From assembly GCF_022538185.1 (NCBI RefSeq), contig NZ_JAKYXC010000008.1:112040-176039 (forward strand): a DNA stretch of 64,000 nt, read 5' to 3'. Shown piece by piece: positions 52,613-63,100 of the stretch. The DNA comes from Microbacterium sp. CFH 31415 (GTDB lineage Bacteria; Actinomycetota; Actinomycetes; Actinomycetales; Microbacteriaceae). The notes beneath the pieces were generated by a model that saw only the letters and a program-made list of their open reading frames with translations, ran no database searches and was not told the DNA's origin. The stretch's first letter is position 1. Every line of letters starts with the position of its first letter. Made by a program: the position numbers and the translations under genes.

Positions 52613-54172
52613 TCATGCCGGCGGCGTGGCCGTGACGCGTCGCCCCTGCACGCGGGACAGCAGTCCGAAGCGCGCCAGGACGCGAACCGCCGAGGGCGCG
52701 GCTGCGCGCACGCGGGGCCAGCGGGCCACCGCGGCTCGGACCGCCGAGCGCCCGCGCAGCGACCGGCGCACCAGAGCGAGCCCGAAGACGCCGGCCCACT
52801 GCCGGCAGACGGCTTCGTCGGTGAATCGGGAGGTCGACCGGACGGCACGTTCTCGGATGCGCTGCCGAGACGGCTCGGGCAGATCGGCGACGCGGGCGAC
52901 GGTGCGCGCGAGCGCGGCGACGTCGCCGCGCGGCACGAGGAAGCCGTTTCGACCGTGGTGGATGATGTCGCCCGGGCCGTAGTCGACGTCGTACGCGATC
53001 GGGATGCACCCGGCCGCCATGGCTTCGACGAGGGCGAGTGGAAAGCCCTCGGAGTGCGGGGTGAACACGGCGTACGACGCGGCGGCGAGCCGGTCACGGG
53101 CGCGGGGGTCGTGCCCGTGGAGCCGGATCTCCGGATGGCCGGCGGCGCGCCGCTCGAGCGGTCCTCGGCTCTCGCCATCGCCGAAGATGTCGAGGGTGAG
53201 CGGGGTGGAGCGCCCTTCGTTGGCCCGCACGACGGCGTCGATCGCGTGCGACACGCGCTTGCGCTTGGTCAGCGAAGCGACCACGATGCCGCTCGCCGCG
53301 TCGCGTGGGCCGATCGGCGCATCGCCCGTGTGCGTCGCCCGGGGGTTCGCGACGACGGCGACAGGCGGCAGCCCGTCGACGTCGCGACGGAGATCCCGCG
53401 CCTGCGTCCGGCTGAGCACCGCCACCGCGTCGAAGTGGCGCGCCGACGTCAGCGCGGCGCGGCGTGACGACTTCACGGCTCCGGCGGAGTCCCTGTGCGA
53501 GCCGTGGATCAGGTGCACGCTCACCACATGCGGGCGGCGATATGTCTGCATGAACGGAGCGATGGTCTTGCTGTCGACGATCATGTAGCTCGGGGTGTGG
53601 TCGGTCAGCGCATCCAGCCAGTCCGCGTAGAGCGCCCAGGCCCTGGTCCAGGCTCGCACCGGCCGCCCCTCCCGGTCGTGCAGTACGAGGCGCCGCCCGC
53701 CCAGCGTCCCCCGGCGCCGCACGTCGCGGCGGTCGGTCAGCAGCAGAGTCCCGTCGGCGCGGAAGTGGTCGGTCTGCAGCATCCCGCCGCCCCCATCGCG
53801 GACCATCCGTGAGACCACGCGGCCGTCCCGCATGCGCGCAGTGCTGGGCGCTCCCTCGGGGATCGGCGCGTCGACGGTGACCGGTGGGGTCGGGGCGGCA
53901 GCCTCGGGCAGCTCGTGCTCGCGCAGCCAGTCGTAGAGGTTCAGGATCCGGATGCCGTCGCTCAGCGCGCCGGTCTGCCGGAGCCGCTCTGCGAGCGCGG
54001 GGTGATCGGGGCGCGCATCGAAGGTCAGCACATCGACGGGAGTCCCCGCCACCTCGCTGAAGGCCCGCGACCGGCGGAGGATCGCCTCGGTCATGCCGCC
54101 GAAGTCGTCGGGGATCGACCACGTGACGGCGAAGTGCCGCCCGTGCGGGAGGTGCGGAGTGCGGACTGTCAC
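52613..54172 (-). CDS. GT4-family glycosyltransferase (teichoic-acid type)
   Basis: 519 residues. The C-terminal GT-B half has the GT4 features VASLTKRKRVSHAIDAV, the E-x7-E region HSEGFPLALVEAMAAGCIP and a final Asp/Gly-rich loop. The N-terminal half resembles poly(glycerol-phosphate) glucosyltransferases such as TagE-type enzymes. It probably adds sugars to a wall polymer. The GTG start at 54172 has TGGAG upstream. No transport or partner genes adjoin. Confidence 0.8.
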   Translation of the reverse strand: MTVRTPHLPHGRHFAVTWSIPDDFGGMTEAILRRSRAFSEVAGTPVDVLTFDARPDHPALAERLRQTGALSDGIRILNLYDWLREHELPEAAAPTPPVTVDAPIPEGAPSTARMRDGRVVSRMVRDGGGGMLQTDHFRADGTLLLTDRRDVRRRGTLGGRRLVLHDREGRPVRAWTRAWALYADWLDALTDHTPSYMIVDSKTIAPFMQTYRRPHVVSVHLIHGSHRDSAGAVKSSRRAALTSARHFDAVAVLSRTQARDLRRDVDGLPPVAVVANPRATHTGDAPIGPRDAASGIVVASLTKRKRVSHAIDAVVRANEGRSTPLTLDIFGDGESRGPLERRAAGHPEIRLHGHDPRARDRLAAASYAVFTPHSEGFPLALVEAMAAGCIPIAYDVDYGPGDIIHHGRNGFLVPRGDVAALARTVARVADLPEPSRQRIRERAVRSTSRFTDEAVCRQWAGVFGLALVRRSLRGRSAVRAAVARWPRVRAAAPSAVRVLARFGLLSRVQGRRVTATPPA

Positions 54173-54498
54173 GCACTCCAGTGTGATCGCCGCGGTCGAG
54201 GGTGCACGTGGGTTGACCGGGCGGTGGTGTTCGGTTAGCGCGGACGTCTCTCATCGCTGCGCTCACTCCGTGACCGGGGCCATGATCCGCCACGCCGAAA
54301 TGGAATTTGGGACTTGAGACTCCGAGTCCCTAGAGTGTGCAGGGTGCCGCAATCGGGGGGTTCGGCACGACGCTCCGCCGAAGGTGTGCGCAGCCCTGCG
54401 GATCGAGACGGTGCCGGGTTCTGGGGACCCGGCACCGTTACCGGCGCGCCGCGGAAGCGGCACTCGTATCGGGAGGGCGCCGGGGTGATAATCGGACC

Positions 54499-55287
54499 GT
54501 GCCGCACTCCGAACCACGATCGCGGAAGCCAGCGGGCGAGACGCGGACCCTCATGCTGGAGGCCGCGGTCGAACGGGTGAAGTCCGAGGGGCTTCTGCTC
54601 GACTACGCCAACATCGAGCTCGAGAACCTCATTCGGGCTGCGGGGGTTCCCCGCTCCACGGTCTTCCGCATCTGGCCCGACCGCATGGCGTTCATCGCGG
54701 ACCTCGTGCGCGCGTTGTTCGAGGCGGATCCCGGGTTCGAGACCGGGTTCGACGGGGAGACCCTCGGCATGCTCCAGCAGGCGTTCAGCGCACCCGACGG
54801 CGAGCCGCGCTCCGCCGGAGAGAAGCAGGTCGCCCTGCGTGCCGCAGTTCGGGTCGCCGTGGCGCACAACATCGTCGCCGTGGAGAACTCGGTGGCGTGG
54901 CGCGCCTACAAGACGATGTCCGCCGCGCTCGCGAGCGGCGATGCGGTTCCGGGCGGCGACGAGATCCGCACTCTGCTGGGCGAGATCGAGGATCGCTACG
55001 TCGATCGGATGTCCGCCCTCTACGCGCAGCTGAACGCCGCAGTCGGCATCCGGATGCGCGACGGGGTCACCGAGGGCGACCTCGCGCTGGCCATCATGTC
55101 GGTGATCGACGGCATGGCCGACCACCGCCGCATCAATCCGCCCTTCGTCGATCGCGCGCGCAGGGTGGAGATGGGCCCGGAGGGGCCGACGGAGTGGCAT
55201 CTCGCCGGTCTCGCCGTCTACGGCGTGTACGCCGCGTTCACCGAAGACCGCGACGACGAGCCCTTCACGGGCGGGGAAGAACCGTGA
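54499..55287 (+). CDS. TetR-family transcriptional regulator
   Basis: 262 residues. An N-terminal helix-turn-helix (ANIELENLIRAAGVPRSTVFRIWPDR, about residues 40-65, split here only for naming) is followed by a helical ligand domain. The GTG at 54499 fits the family start, but its ribosome site is poor. The gene ends inside the 3' end of the convergent FMN reductase gene (23-base overlap). Regulated genes are not evident. Confidence 0.8.
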   Translation: MPHSEPRSRKPAGETRTLMLEAAVERVKSEGLLLDYANIELENLIRAAGVPRSTVFRIWPDRMAFIADLVRALFEADPGFETGFDGETLGMLQQAFSAPDGEPRSAGEKQVALRAAVRVAVAHNIVAVENSVAWRAYKTMSAALASGDAVPGGDEIRTLLGEIEDRYVDRMSALYAQLNAAVGIRMRDGVTEGDLALAIMSVIDGMADHRRINPPFVDRARRVEMGPEGPTEWHLAGLAVYGVYAAFTEDRDDEPFTGGEEP

Positions 55288-55831
55288 GCACGCGCTGGAT
55301 GTGGTCGCGGAACTCGGCCATGTAGCTGCGGAGGAAGTCCTCCGTCTGGGGCTTGTTCACCGTTCCGTCGTCGCCGAAGACGTCCGGGTCGAACTGGATG
55401 TACGCCTCGGGGGCCGTCATCTGCCGTGCGTTGCAGAAGCTCAGCACGCCCCGCAGGCTCTGCTGAGCGACGGCGGTTCCGATGGAGCCCACGGAGGCTC
55501 CGATGACGGCGGCGGGGATGTGGTCGAACGAGTTCTGACCCCACGGCCGGGACGCCCAGTCGATCGCGTTCTTGAGCGCGCCGGGAATGGAGCGGTTGTA
55601 CTCCGGGGTGACGAAGAGCACGGCATCCGACTCCTCGATCGCGTGCTTCAGCGCGACTGCCTCGGGCGGATAGCTCTCGTCGTAGTCCTGGCTGTACAGC
55701 GGCAGATCGCGGATGGGGATCTCGGTGAACTCGAGCTCGTCCGGCGCGACGCGGACGAGGGCCTTCGCGAGGATCCTGTTGATCGACGTCGAGGAGAGGC
55801 TCCCGACGAAGTATCCGACCTTGTAGGACAT
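55265..55831 (-). CDS. NAD(P)H-dependent FMN reductase
   Basis: 188-residue flavodoxin-like reductase. The FMN phosphate loop GSLSSTSINR (residues 10-19) and the PEYNRSIPGALKNAIDW motif are typical of the ChrR/AzoR-like NADPH-dependent FMN reductase family, active on quinones or metal oxyanions. ATG 55831 follows GAGGAG. Confidence 0.92.
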   Translation of the reverse strand: MSYKVGYFVGSLSSTSINRILAKALVRVAPDELEFTEIPIRDLPLYSQDYDESYPPEAVALKHAIEESDAVLFVTPEYNRSIPGALKNAIDWASRPWGQNSFDHIPAAVIGASVGSIGTAVAQQSLRGVLSFCNARQMTAPEAYIQFDPDVFGDDGTVNKPQTEDFLRSYMAEFRDHIQRVLTVLPRP

Positions 55832-55997
55832 GTCCGGCTCCTCGTTCGCTCAGTTGACGCGTGCGTCCCCAGTCTCCGAGGGGGTGGCCCCGCCTGCCAC
55901 CCCCTTGCGGATGCGCGCGGGTGCGCTAGTGCGCCGGGGATGTCCCCGGTGGATGGGACGATCCGCAGACGGAGGGAGCGGTCGGGAGGGGGCGGCG

Positions 55998-57194
55998 ATG
56001 CGAGGCGAGGCGACCGTGCTGCACGCGGACCTCGACGCGTTCTACGCGTCGGTCGAGCAGCGCGATGCTCCGGCCCTCCGCGGCCGGCCCGTCATCGTCG
56101 GCGGCGGAGTGGTGCTCGCGGCGAGCTACGAGGCGAAGGCTCGGGGCGTGCGCACCGCGATGGGCGGACGTCAGGCGCGGGAGCTGTGCCCCGATGCCGT
56201 CGTCGTGCCGCCGCGGATGGAGGCGTACTCCGCCGCCAGCCGCGCAGTGTTCGAGATCTTCCGCGACACGACACCGCTGGTCGAAGGGCTCTCCATCGAC
56301 GAGGCGTTCCTCGAAGTGGGAGGGCTCCGGCGCATCGCGGGCACGCCCGAGCAGATCGCCGTCCGCCTGAGGAAACGGGTGCGCGCCGACGTCGGGCTGG
56401 CAATCTCGGTCGGCGTCGCGCGCACGAAGTTCCTCGCCAAGGTCGCGAGCGCGGTAAGCAAGCCCGACGGGCTGCTCGTCGTCGAGCCCGATCGCGAGCA
56501 GGAGTTCCTGCTGCCGCTGCCGGTCGAGCGGCTCTGGGGTGTCGGCAAGGTCACCGCCGACAAGCTCCACCGACTCGGGATCCACACCGTCGGCGAGCTG
56601 GCAGAGCTGGAGGCCCCGGCGGCCGAGAGGCTGCTGGGCAAGGCGACCGGCGCGCATCTGCACGCCCTCGCGCGGCTGCGCGATCCGCGCCCAGTAGACA
56701 CGACGAAGCGCCGCGGATCCCTCGGCTCGCAGCGCGCACTCGGCAACCGCCCGCGCTCCCCCGAAGAGCTCGACCTCATCCTCACGCAGATCGTGGACCG
56801 TCTCGCCGCTCGCCTCCGCGACCGAGATCGCGTGTGCCGGACGGTCGTGCTGCGCCTGCGCTTCGGCGACTTCGCGAAGGCGACGCGCTCGCACACCGTC
56901 CGGTTTCCGACCGACCGCACGGCCGTGCTGCTCTCGGTGGCGCGGAGGCTGCTCGCCGCCGCCCGGCCCGAGATCGCCCAGCGGGGCATCACTCTCATCG
57001 GCCTGTCGCTCTCACAGCTCGGGCGGGCTGACAGCATCCAGCCAGAACTGCCGATCGACTGGGACGACGGCGGCCGCCTCGACACCGTGCTCGACGCGCT
57101 GCGCGACCGCTTCGGCGCGACGACGGTCTCGCGTGCCGCGCAGCTCGGGCGTGATCCCGGCTGGTCGACGCCGGTCCTCCCGGAGCACGAATGA
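55998..57194 (+). CDS. dinB: DNA polymerase IV (DinB)
   Basis: 398-residue Y-family translesion polymerase. Catalytic carboxylates are present: Asp in LHADLDAFYASVEQRD and the Asp-Glu pair in SIDEAFLEVGG. SVGVARTKFLAKVAS and the helix-hairpin-helix WGVGKVTADKLHRLGIHTVGE follow, then the little-finger domain (from about residue 245). A C-terminal beta-clamp motif of QxxLPL type is replaced by PELPIDW. ATG 55998 follows GGGAGG. No SOS box is evident. Confidence 0.94.
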   Translation: MRGEATVLHADLDAFYASVEQRDAPALRGRPVIVGGGVVLAASYEAKARGVRTAMGGRQARELCPDAVVVPPRMEAYSAASRAVFEIFRDTTPLVEGLSIDEAFLEVGGLRRIAGTPEQIAVRLRKRVRADVGLAISVGVARTKFLAKVASAVSKPDGLLVVEPDREQEFLLPLPVERLWGVGKVTADKLHRLGIHTVGELAELEAPAAERLLGKATGAHLHALARLRDPRPVDTTKRRGSLGSQRALGNRPRSPEELDLILTQIVDRLAARLRDRDRVCRTVVLRLRFGDFAKATRSHTVRFPTDRTAVLLSVARRLLAAARPEIAQRGITLIGLSLSQLGRADSIQPELPIDWDDGGRLDTVLDALRDRFGATTVSRAAQLGRDPGWSTPVLPEHE

Positions 57195-57230
57195 CCCGCC
57201 CGCGACGTCGAGCCGTCGCGAGCGGGTCAT
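57191..57230 (+). terminator. Terminator overlapping the dinB stop
   Basis: 17-bp stem with one mismatch (arm begins ATGACCCGCCCGCGACG) and a six-base loop. The dinB stop codon is inside the 5' arm. Confidence 0.8.
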
Positions 57231-57240
57231 GCTCACGCCG

Positions 57241-57266
57241 GGGAGCCCGGAGACCCACGGGCTCCC
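57241..57266 (-). terminator. Terminator of the minus-strand NAD(P)-binding gene
   Basis: Perfect 8-bp stem GGGAGCCC/GGGCTCCC, eight bases after the stop at 57274. Confidence 0.6.
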
Positions 57267-57273
57267 GCGGACG

Positions 57274-57897
57274 TCAGGCGCGGACGGCGAACCCGCCGGT
57301 CCAGGCGACCTGCTCGCGGACGGCGAGCACCATCTGGAGGAAGCCCACCGCCTCGAGCTCACGGGCGCGCTTGAGGGCGCCGGCATCCGCCACCGACACG
57401 CCGCCGGCGGAGACGACCTCGGTCAGCTGCGCCTTGGCCGCGTCGTCGTCGCCTGCGACGACGACGGTCGTGGGCACGCCGCCGACCTCGCCCGAAGCGA
57501 GGGTCGCCGCGAAGTTCGTGTTGAACGCCTTGATCACCCGCGCGCCCGGAAGCGCCGCCTGCAGTTCGGTCGCGGCCGAGGAGTCGGCGGGTACGGTGAG
57601 GGAGTCGAAGGTGGCGAGGTCGACGGGGTTGGTCACGTCGACCACCGTCTTGCCGTCGAGCGCGTCACCATAGGTCGCGACGACGTCGGCGAGTGCAGGG
57701 TACGGGATCGCGAGCACGACGATGTCGCCGGTCAGGGGCTCTCCGAACGCCGCGACCGCACCGCCGACCTTCGCCGCCAGTTCCTGGGCCTTCACCGCAT
57801 CGCGCGCCACGACCTGCACGTGTGCCCCGCCCTCTGCGGCGATGCCTGCGATCGCCGAACCCATGTTTCCCGTACCGATGACGGAGATGCCTGCCAT
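57274..57897 (-). CDS. NADPH-dependent F420 reductase-like NAD(P)-binding protein
   Basis: 207 residues. Rossmann motif GTGNMGSAIAG near residue 7, then AIPYPAL and DVTNPVD, as in the NADPH:F420 oxidoreductase / NADP_oxido_coF420 group. The actual cofactor is not certain. ATG 57897 follows GGAGG by eight bases; ATG 57912 lacks such a site. It is divergent from a MarR gene with shared operators. Confidence 0.87.
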   Translation of the reverse strand: MAGISVIGTGNMGSAIAGIAAEGGAHVQVVARDAVKAQELAAKVGGAVAAFGEPLTGDIVVLAIPYPALADVVATYGDALDGKTVVDVTNPVDLATFDSLTVPADSSAATELQAALPGARVIKAFNTNFAATLASGEVGGVPTTVVVAGDDDAAKAQLTEVVSAGGVSVADAGALKRARELEAVGFLQMVLAVREQVAWTGGFAVRA

Positions 57898-57918
57898 GAT
57901 CTGATCCTCCATTTGGAA

Positions 57919-57953
57919 AGTTGTACTAGCAACTAATAACGCAACTTGTTTGC
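57919..57953. promoter_or_regulatory. Probable MarR operators between divergent genes
   Basis: AGTTGTACTAGCAACT (57919-57934) is a palindrome with 5-bp arms, and GCAACTTGTTTGC (57941-57953) is a second short inverted repeat. Their place upstream of both divergent genes suits joint control by the MarR protein. Confidence 0.5.
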
Positions 57954-58015
57954 AGCTGCATCTATTCCGCGCGCCGGCGTCGCAGCGGTGGGCGCGGCGC
58001 TAGACTCGCACCGTC

Positions 58016-58513
58016 ATGGCCTATCAGGTGCCCCGCATGGACGAGCTCCAGTCGAGAGCGTGGCTCGCGCTGGTGTGGACGGCCGAGTTGCTGCCCGCCG
58101 CGCTGGACGCCCAGCTGCAGGCCGACTCCGACATGACGCACTTCGAGTTCATGGTGCTCAGCACTCTGCAGCAGGCGAAGGACGCGGCGCTGCGCACGAC
58201 CGACCTCGCCGCTGCGGTCAACTCGACGATGCCGCGACTGTCGCGCGTGGTCGGCAAGCTCGCCGAGCGCGGTCTCGTGGAGCGGCGCGGCGCCGATGGC
58301 GATGCGCGCGTCGTGATCGTGCACCTGACGAGCGCGGGGCGCCGGGAGCTCGTCCGCGCCGTCCCGCGGCACATCGACCGCGTGAAGGACCTCGTGATCG
58401 ACCGGCTGACGCCCGACGAGCTCGAGGGGTTGACCGCTGCCCTCGAGCCCCTCGTCGAGCGACTGGACCCTCAGCACCGCGTCGGCTTCGGCGAGCGCCG
58501 CGGCACCCGCTGA
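58016..58513 (+). CDS. MarR-family transcriptional regulator
   Basis: 165 residues with the winged helix-turn-helix AVNSTMPRLSRVVGKLAERG and a wing RRGADGDARVV. ATG 58016 has no clear ribosome site and may be leaderless. It likely controls the divergent NAD(P)-binding protein gene. Confidence 0.9.
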   Translation: MAYQVPRMDELQSRAWLALVWTAELLPAALDAQLQADSDMTHFEFMVLSTLQQAKDAALRTTDLAAAVNSTMPRLSRVVGKLAERGLVERRGADGDARVVIVHLTSAGRRELVRAVPRHIDRVKDLVIDRLTPDELEGLTAALEPLVERLDPQHRVGFGERRGTR

Positions 58514-58519
58514 TCGCCG

Positions 58520-59260
58520 TCAGCTCCCGGCGGTGACCGCGGCTCGCGCGGCGCGCTCGATCATCTCGGCCACGACGTCAGCCCGGGTCATGAAGACCGC
58601 GTGGCTGGTGGCCACCTCGGTGATGTCGGCACCGATGCGCTGGGCCATGTGGCGCAGCATCGCCACATCGAACGCGTGATCCTCCGTCGCGATGACGGCC
58701 CAGCTCGGCTTCGTCTGCCACGCGGCGTGCTCGAGCCTCTCACCGAACACGGCCATGTTGATCGGGACCTGGCTGTCGCGGAGGAATGCCGCGTCGGCCG
58801 CGCTCGCGTCATGCGCGAAGCCGGCTCGGAACCGATCGTGATCGAGGAAGCCGAAGCCGTCCTCTCCGACATTGATCACGAAGTCGGGCGTCTCGGCGAA
58901 GCCCTCGTACTGCTGCGAGGTGGTCTCGCCCACGCCGGGCGAGATGGCCGAGACGTAGACGAGACCGGCGACGTTCGGGTGGTCGCCCGCCTCAGTGATC
59001 ACCGTCCCACCCCACGAATGGCCGACGAGGATCGTCGGGCCGTCCTGCCGGTCGAGCACGCGCCGAGTCGCGGCGACGTCATCGGCGAGTGACGTCAGCG
59101 GGTTCTGGACGATCGTCACCCGGTGACCGAGGGCGGTGAGGCGGTTGTAGACCTCGCGCCATCCGGATCCGTCCGCGAACGCGCCGTGCACGAGCACGAC
59201 GTTCGGGAGGTATCCGGCGGAGGCGTCCGGGGTGAGTGTGGTGGTGTCTGTTGTGGACAT
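58520..59260 (-). CDS. Alpha/beta hydrolase
   Basis: 246 residues. VLVHGAFADGSGW forms the oxyanion loop, GHSWGG is the nucleophile elbow (Ser), and TSHAVFM carries the catalytic His. This branch of the family is often annotated as esterase or haloalkane-dehalogenase-like; substrate unknown. ATG 59260 follows AAGGGA. A GntR gene upstream on the same strand may regulate it. Confidence 0.88.
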   Translation of the reverse strand: MSTTDTTTLTPDASAGYLPNVVLVHGAFADGSGWREVYNRLTALGHRVTIVQNPLTSLADDVAATRRVLDRQDGPTILVGHSWGGTVITEAGDHPNVAGLVYVSAISPGVGETTSQQYEGFAETPDFVINVGEDGFGFLDHDRFRAGFAHDASAADAAFLRDSQVPINMAVFGERLEHAAWQTKPSWAVIATEDHAFDVAMLRHMAQRIGADITEVATSHAVFMTRADVVAEMIERAARAAVTAGS

Positions 59261-59323
59261 CTGCGTTTCCCTTCTTCGCTACGGCTGACTGCCGTCGGTT
59301 GTGGGATGCAACACCGACGATAC

Positions 59324-59335
59324 GCAATATATTGC
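59324..59335. promoter_or_regulatory. GntR-type operator upstream of the hydrolase gene
   Basis: GCAATATATTGC is a perfect 12-bp palindrome 64 bases upstream of the hydrolase start, with the ATGCAATAT half also seen near the GntR gene start (TATTGC at 60048-60053). This points to one FCD-type GntR protein acting at both places. Confidence 0.55.
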
Positions 59336-59374
59336 ATGCATCGAGGATCCGCCAGAGAAGCGGCGCGGCCGACC

Positions 59375-60040
59375 TCAGGAAGGCAGCTGGCCCGGCACGG
59401 CCACGGGCAGGCTCTGCCACGTGTCGAACGCGAGCCGGGCGGCCCCCTCGGTGTCGCCGGCCGCGCACAGCGCGATCAGCGCATCATGACGCTCGCGAGC
59501 GGCGAAGCGGTCGATCGACACGAAACGAAGGAACTCGGCGCGCCGCACCACGGGTTCGAACTGTCCGAGCACCGTCGCGATCGAGGGGTTGCCGGATGCC
59601 TCCACCAGCGCTCCGTGGAACTCGTCGTCCGCGCGGATCGCGCTGTCGGCATCGCCCGACTCGACGGCCTCGGCGAAGGCCGTGTTGGCGCGGCGCATGT
59701 GCTCGAGCACCGAAGCGGTGATCGTCGGAACCGCGAGTCGAGCGGCCAGCCCGTGCATCGCCGCGACGATGTCGCGCGCGTGGCGCACGGCATCCTCCGC
59801 CATCTCGGCGACAACGGTGGAGCGCCCCGGGCGCGCCACGATCAGACCGCTTGCGGCGAGCCGCAGCAGGGCCTCGCGCACCGGGGTCCGGCTCACACCG
59901 AGCCACTCCGCGAGGTCGCCGTCCCGGAGCGTCTCGCCGGGTGAGAACGTGCCGTCGACGATCGCGTCGCGCAGCCGCGCATAGACGTCGTCACGCAACA
60001 GAGAGCGCCCGACCTTCGGAGAGGACTGCGGAATCGGCAT
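59375..60040 (-). CDS. GntR/FadR-subfamily transcriptional regulator
   Basis: 221 residues. N-terminal winged helix (AEWLGVSRTPVREALLRLAASGLI, residues about 44-67) and a C-terminal FCD ligand domain with metal-binding-type residues (DDEFHGALVEASGN, ERHDALI). ATG 60040 was taken as start, with no clear ribosome site. It probably controls the hydrolase downstream and itself. Confidence 0.9.
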   Translation of the reverse strand: MPIPQSSPKVGRSLLRDDVYARLRDAIVDGTFSPGETLRDGDLAEWLGVSRTPVREALLRLAASGLIVARPGRSTVVAEMAEDAVRHARDIVAAMHGLAARLAVPTITASVLEHMRRANTAFAEAVESGDADSAIRADDEFHGALVEASGNPSIATVLGQFEPVVRRAEFLRFVSIDRFAARERHDALIALCAAGDTEGAARLAFDTWQSLPVAVPGQLPS

Positions 60041-60102
60041 GCGATGTATTGCACACAGAATTCGCCCAGCCGTCAAGCCGTGCGAGTTGCTCCGGCGCGA
60101 AG

Positions 60103-60138
60103 AAGGGGCGGTCCGGTCCACTGACCGGACCGCCCCTT
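60103..60138 (-). terminator. Strong terminator of the GH43 gene at 60143
   Basis: Perfect 16-bp stem (arm AAGGGGCGGTCCGGTC) with the four-base loop cact, five bases after the stop, followed on the minus strand by TTCTTC. Confidence 0.88.
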
Positions 60139-60142
60139 CAGG

Positions 60143-63100
60143 TCAGCCGCAGCTGCGTGCGGCGTACTCGGCGTCGAGCGGGACCGTGACCATCTCACCC
60201 CCGACCGTCGCCGAGGCCTCGACCTCGATCTCATCGGCCGACACAGACGCCTGGCGCGAGCTGAACGCGTGCGCCACCGTCTTGCCCGGCGCGAGCGGTG
60301 CGAGCGCCTTCGACCCGAACGCCGTGGACAGCTTCAGCGTGACCGGCACGTCGTCGTCGTTCGTCGCCTGTGCGGTCAGCACCACCTTGCCGGCGACGCA
60401 GCGCGTCTGCGCGGTCACACTCACGTCGAGCGACGGGGCCGCCGCCTCCAGCACACCCAGGCGGGCCAGCTGAAGGCTCAGTGCACGCTCGGGCGCGTCG
60501 ATCTGGTTCTGCGTTCCGGGCGTCGCGGCCGCAGCGGCCTCCGCATCGGCGAGCAGCTCCTCGAGCTCGGCCCACTCCTCGGCCGGGTAGTCGGCCTCGT
60601 CCAGCGTGCCGGCGTGGGCGATCGCGGCCTCCAGGTCGCTCTCATCGAGCGGGAGGTTCTGCGACGTCAGCGTGTCACTCAGCAGGTAGTGGTCGAAATC
60701 GACGTGGCCTCCTGCCTGCTGGGTCGCGTAGTTGAACAGGCCGACCCGGTGTCCCATGAAGTGGGTGAGGGTGCCGTCCAAGGTCTGCGGCCCCACGCGG
60801 TTGCCGAGCTGGTGCCACGTGATGCCGTCCAGGCTGTAGTAGAACGTCGTCCACAGCTGCCCGACCGGGCTCGCGAAGTCGAGGTCCGCCTTCAGGTGCA
60901 CCTCGGTCGCCGATCCGAGACTCGCCGTCGTGCCGGGAAGGAACGACTCGATCGCCGCCTGGTCGATGGTGGTGGTGAACGGCTGGGTGCGGTTCACGAC
61001 GCCGACGGTGTTGACGCCGCCCACGCGCTTGACCGCCACGTACGAGAAGCCGCGGTTGTACGCCGCGAGTCCTGTGACGTCGCCGTCCTTCATGCCCGAG
61101 ATTTCCAGCTTGGTCTCGGCCGACTGCCGCGGGCCGAAGGTGCGCTGCGAGAGCGTGTTGCGCGCCTCCTCGAGGTACGCGGCCTCGTCGTCGTTCGCGA
61201 GCTTGAGGTGCTTCATGCTGCCCGTGAGGACCTTGCCCGTGGTGAGACGCAGCCAGCCTTCGCGGTCGGTGAGCGACCAGTAGCGGTTGTCGGGGGCGTG
61301 GTTCCACTCCCACGGCAGCGCCAGACGTGAGCCGTTCGGCGCGATCTCGTCGGGATGCGGCGCCTCGACGGAGACCGGGCGTCCCTTGAGCGACACGTCA
61401 TCGACCTTGAAGTCCATCAGGTGGGTGTCGGGTGCCGTCGAGGGCGTGCTGGTCCACGGCGTCTCGATGAAGATGCGCATCGACGAGAGGCTCTGCGATG
61501 CCGGGACCGTGAAGCTGCCCGAGATCGTCGCCCACTGCCCGCGGGTCGCGGTGACGCTCGCGAGGTTCGTGAACGTGCTGCTGCCGTACCGCGCGGTCGC
61601 GATGAACTGCTTCGTCGCCGGGCTGTTCGGATTCTCGTACTTGACCTTCGCGGAGATGTCGTAGGTGACGTTGTGCTGCACCTTGCCCGACACGTCCTGC
61701 GCCGGGCCCGATCCGGTCGTGGTGCGACCGGTGACCTGCACGGAGCTCGCGCCGGATGCGGCATCCGTCGACGATGTGAGCGTCGCGGTGTCGTTCACGA
61801 TCCAGCCGGCCGTGCCGTCCTCGAAACCGGGGTTGGTGAACAGCTCGACGCCGAGAAGGGATTCGTCGATGTCGGGAGCCGCCGGGATCTGCCAGTCCTC
61901 GTCCATGTACGCGCGGTGCGGCGCGTCGTTGTCGAAGTCGTCCGACACGACGATGCTCTTCTGCCGCTCGTAGAGCTCCTCTTCGGGCGAGAGCTCGATC
62001 GGCTTGGCGAACGCCCCGTTGACGGGCACGGCGCCGTTGTTGCCGAATGTGGGCCAGCCGTCTGACCAGGTCGCCGGGATGAGGGCCGGGATGCGCCCGA
62101 TGGGGAACGTGTCGCGGAAGAACATCCCCGACCAGTCGGTGGTGCCGTTCTCCCCGGCGATCGGGACGAGGCTGCCCTGAGCGAAGCCGTTCGAGTTCAG
62201 GACGCCCTTCGCCTCGTACGGGTTGCTGCCGTCGGCCGTCGCATACCGGCCGAGCAGCTCGTCGGAGCGGAACAGCGCGACCTGCCGGCCCTGACCCGAC
62301 GGCCAGGTGATGATCACGATGTAGTACTTGCCGTCGATGTACTGCACCTGCGCACCCTCGAAGAGGCCGCCGATGAAGGACGCGCCCGGGTAGTCGGAGG
62401 TGCGGAGGATCTGCGGGTACTCCGCGACGACGGTCTTCATGTCGCTGCTCAGCTTGACGGCGCTCGTCGAGCCCGAGCCGTAGAAGATGTACGGCGTCCC
62501 GTCGACATCGAAGAAGAGCGAGGGGTCGTGGAACGCGCGGCCCAGCGCGATGCGCTCCCATGAGCCGTTGTCGATGTCCTCCGTGACGTAGAGGTACGAG
62601 CCGCCCAGGTTGTTGGTGTTGAACGCGACGTACCACTTGCCGTCGTGGTAGCGGATGGACGAGGCCCACTGCCCCTGCCCGTACGACGACTGGCCGTTGC
62701 GCAGCGAGAACGAGTCGCTGATGTCGGCGCGGTCGAAGACGTAGTTGACGATCTCCCAGTTCACGAGGTCGTACGACTTCATGATCGGCGCACCCGGGCT
62801 GAGGTGCATGGTGGTGCTGATCATGTAGTAGATGTCACGGCCCTCGTCATTCTCGGACGCGGGGATCCGCTCGACCGACACGTCGGGGACGTCGGCGTTC
62901 ATGAGCGGCACGGTGTAGGTGCCGTCGCCCTTGTCGGTGGAGGTGTAGCCGGATGCCGGGTCCCACGGCTCCGCGGCCTGTGCCGGGAGCGCGACGGGGG
63001 CCAGCAGAAGCCCTGCGGCGATCGCGGTGGCGCCGGTGATCGCGATCGAGCGCAGCCCCCGTCGCGGATGGGATCTGCGGGTGGGGATTTCAGTGGAGCG

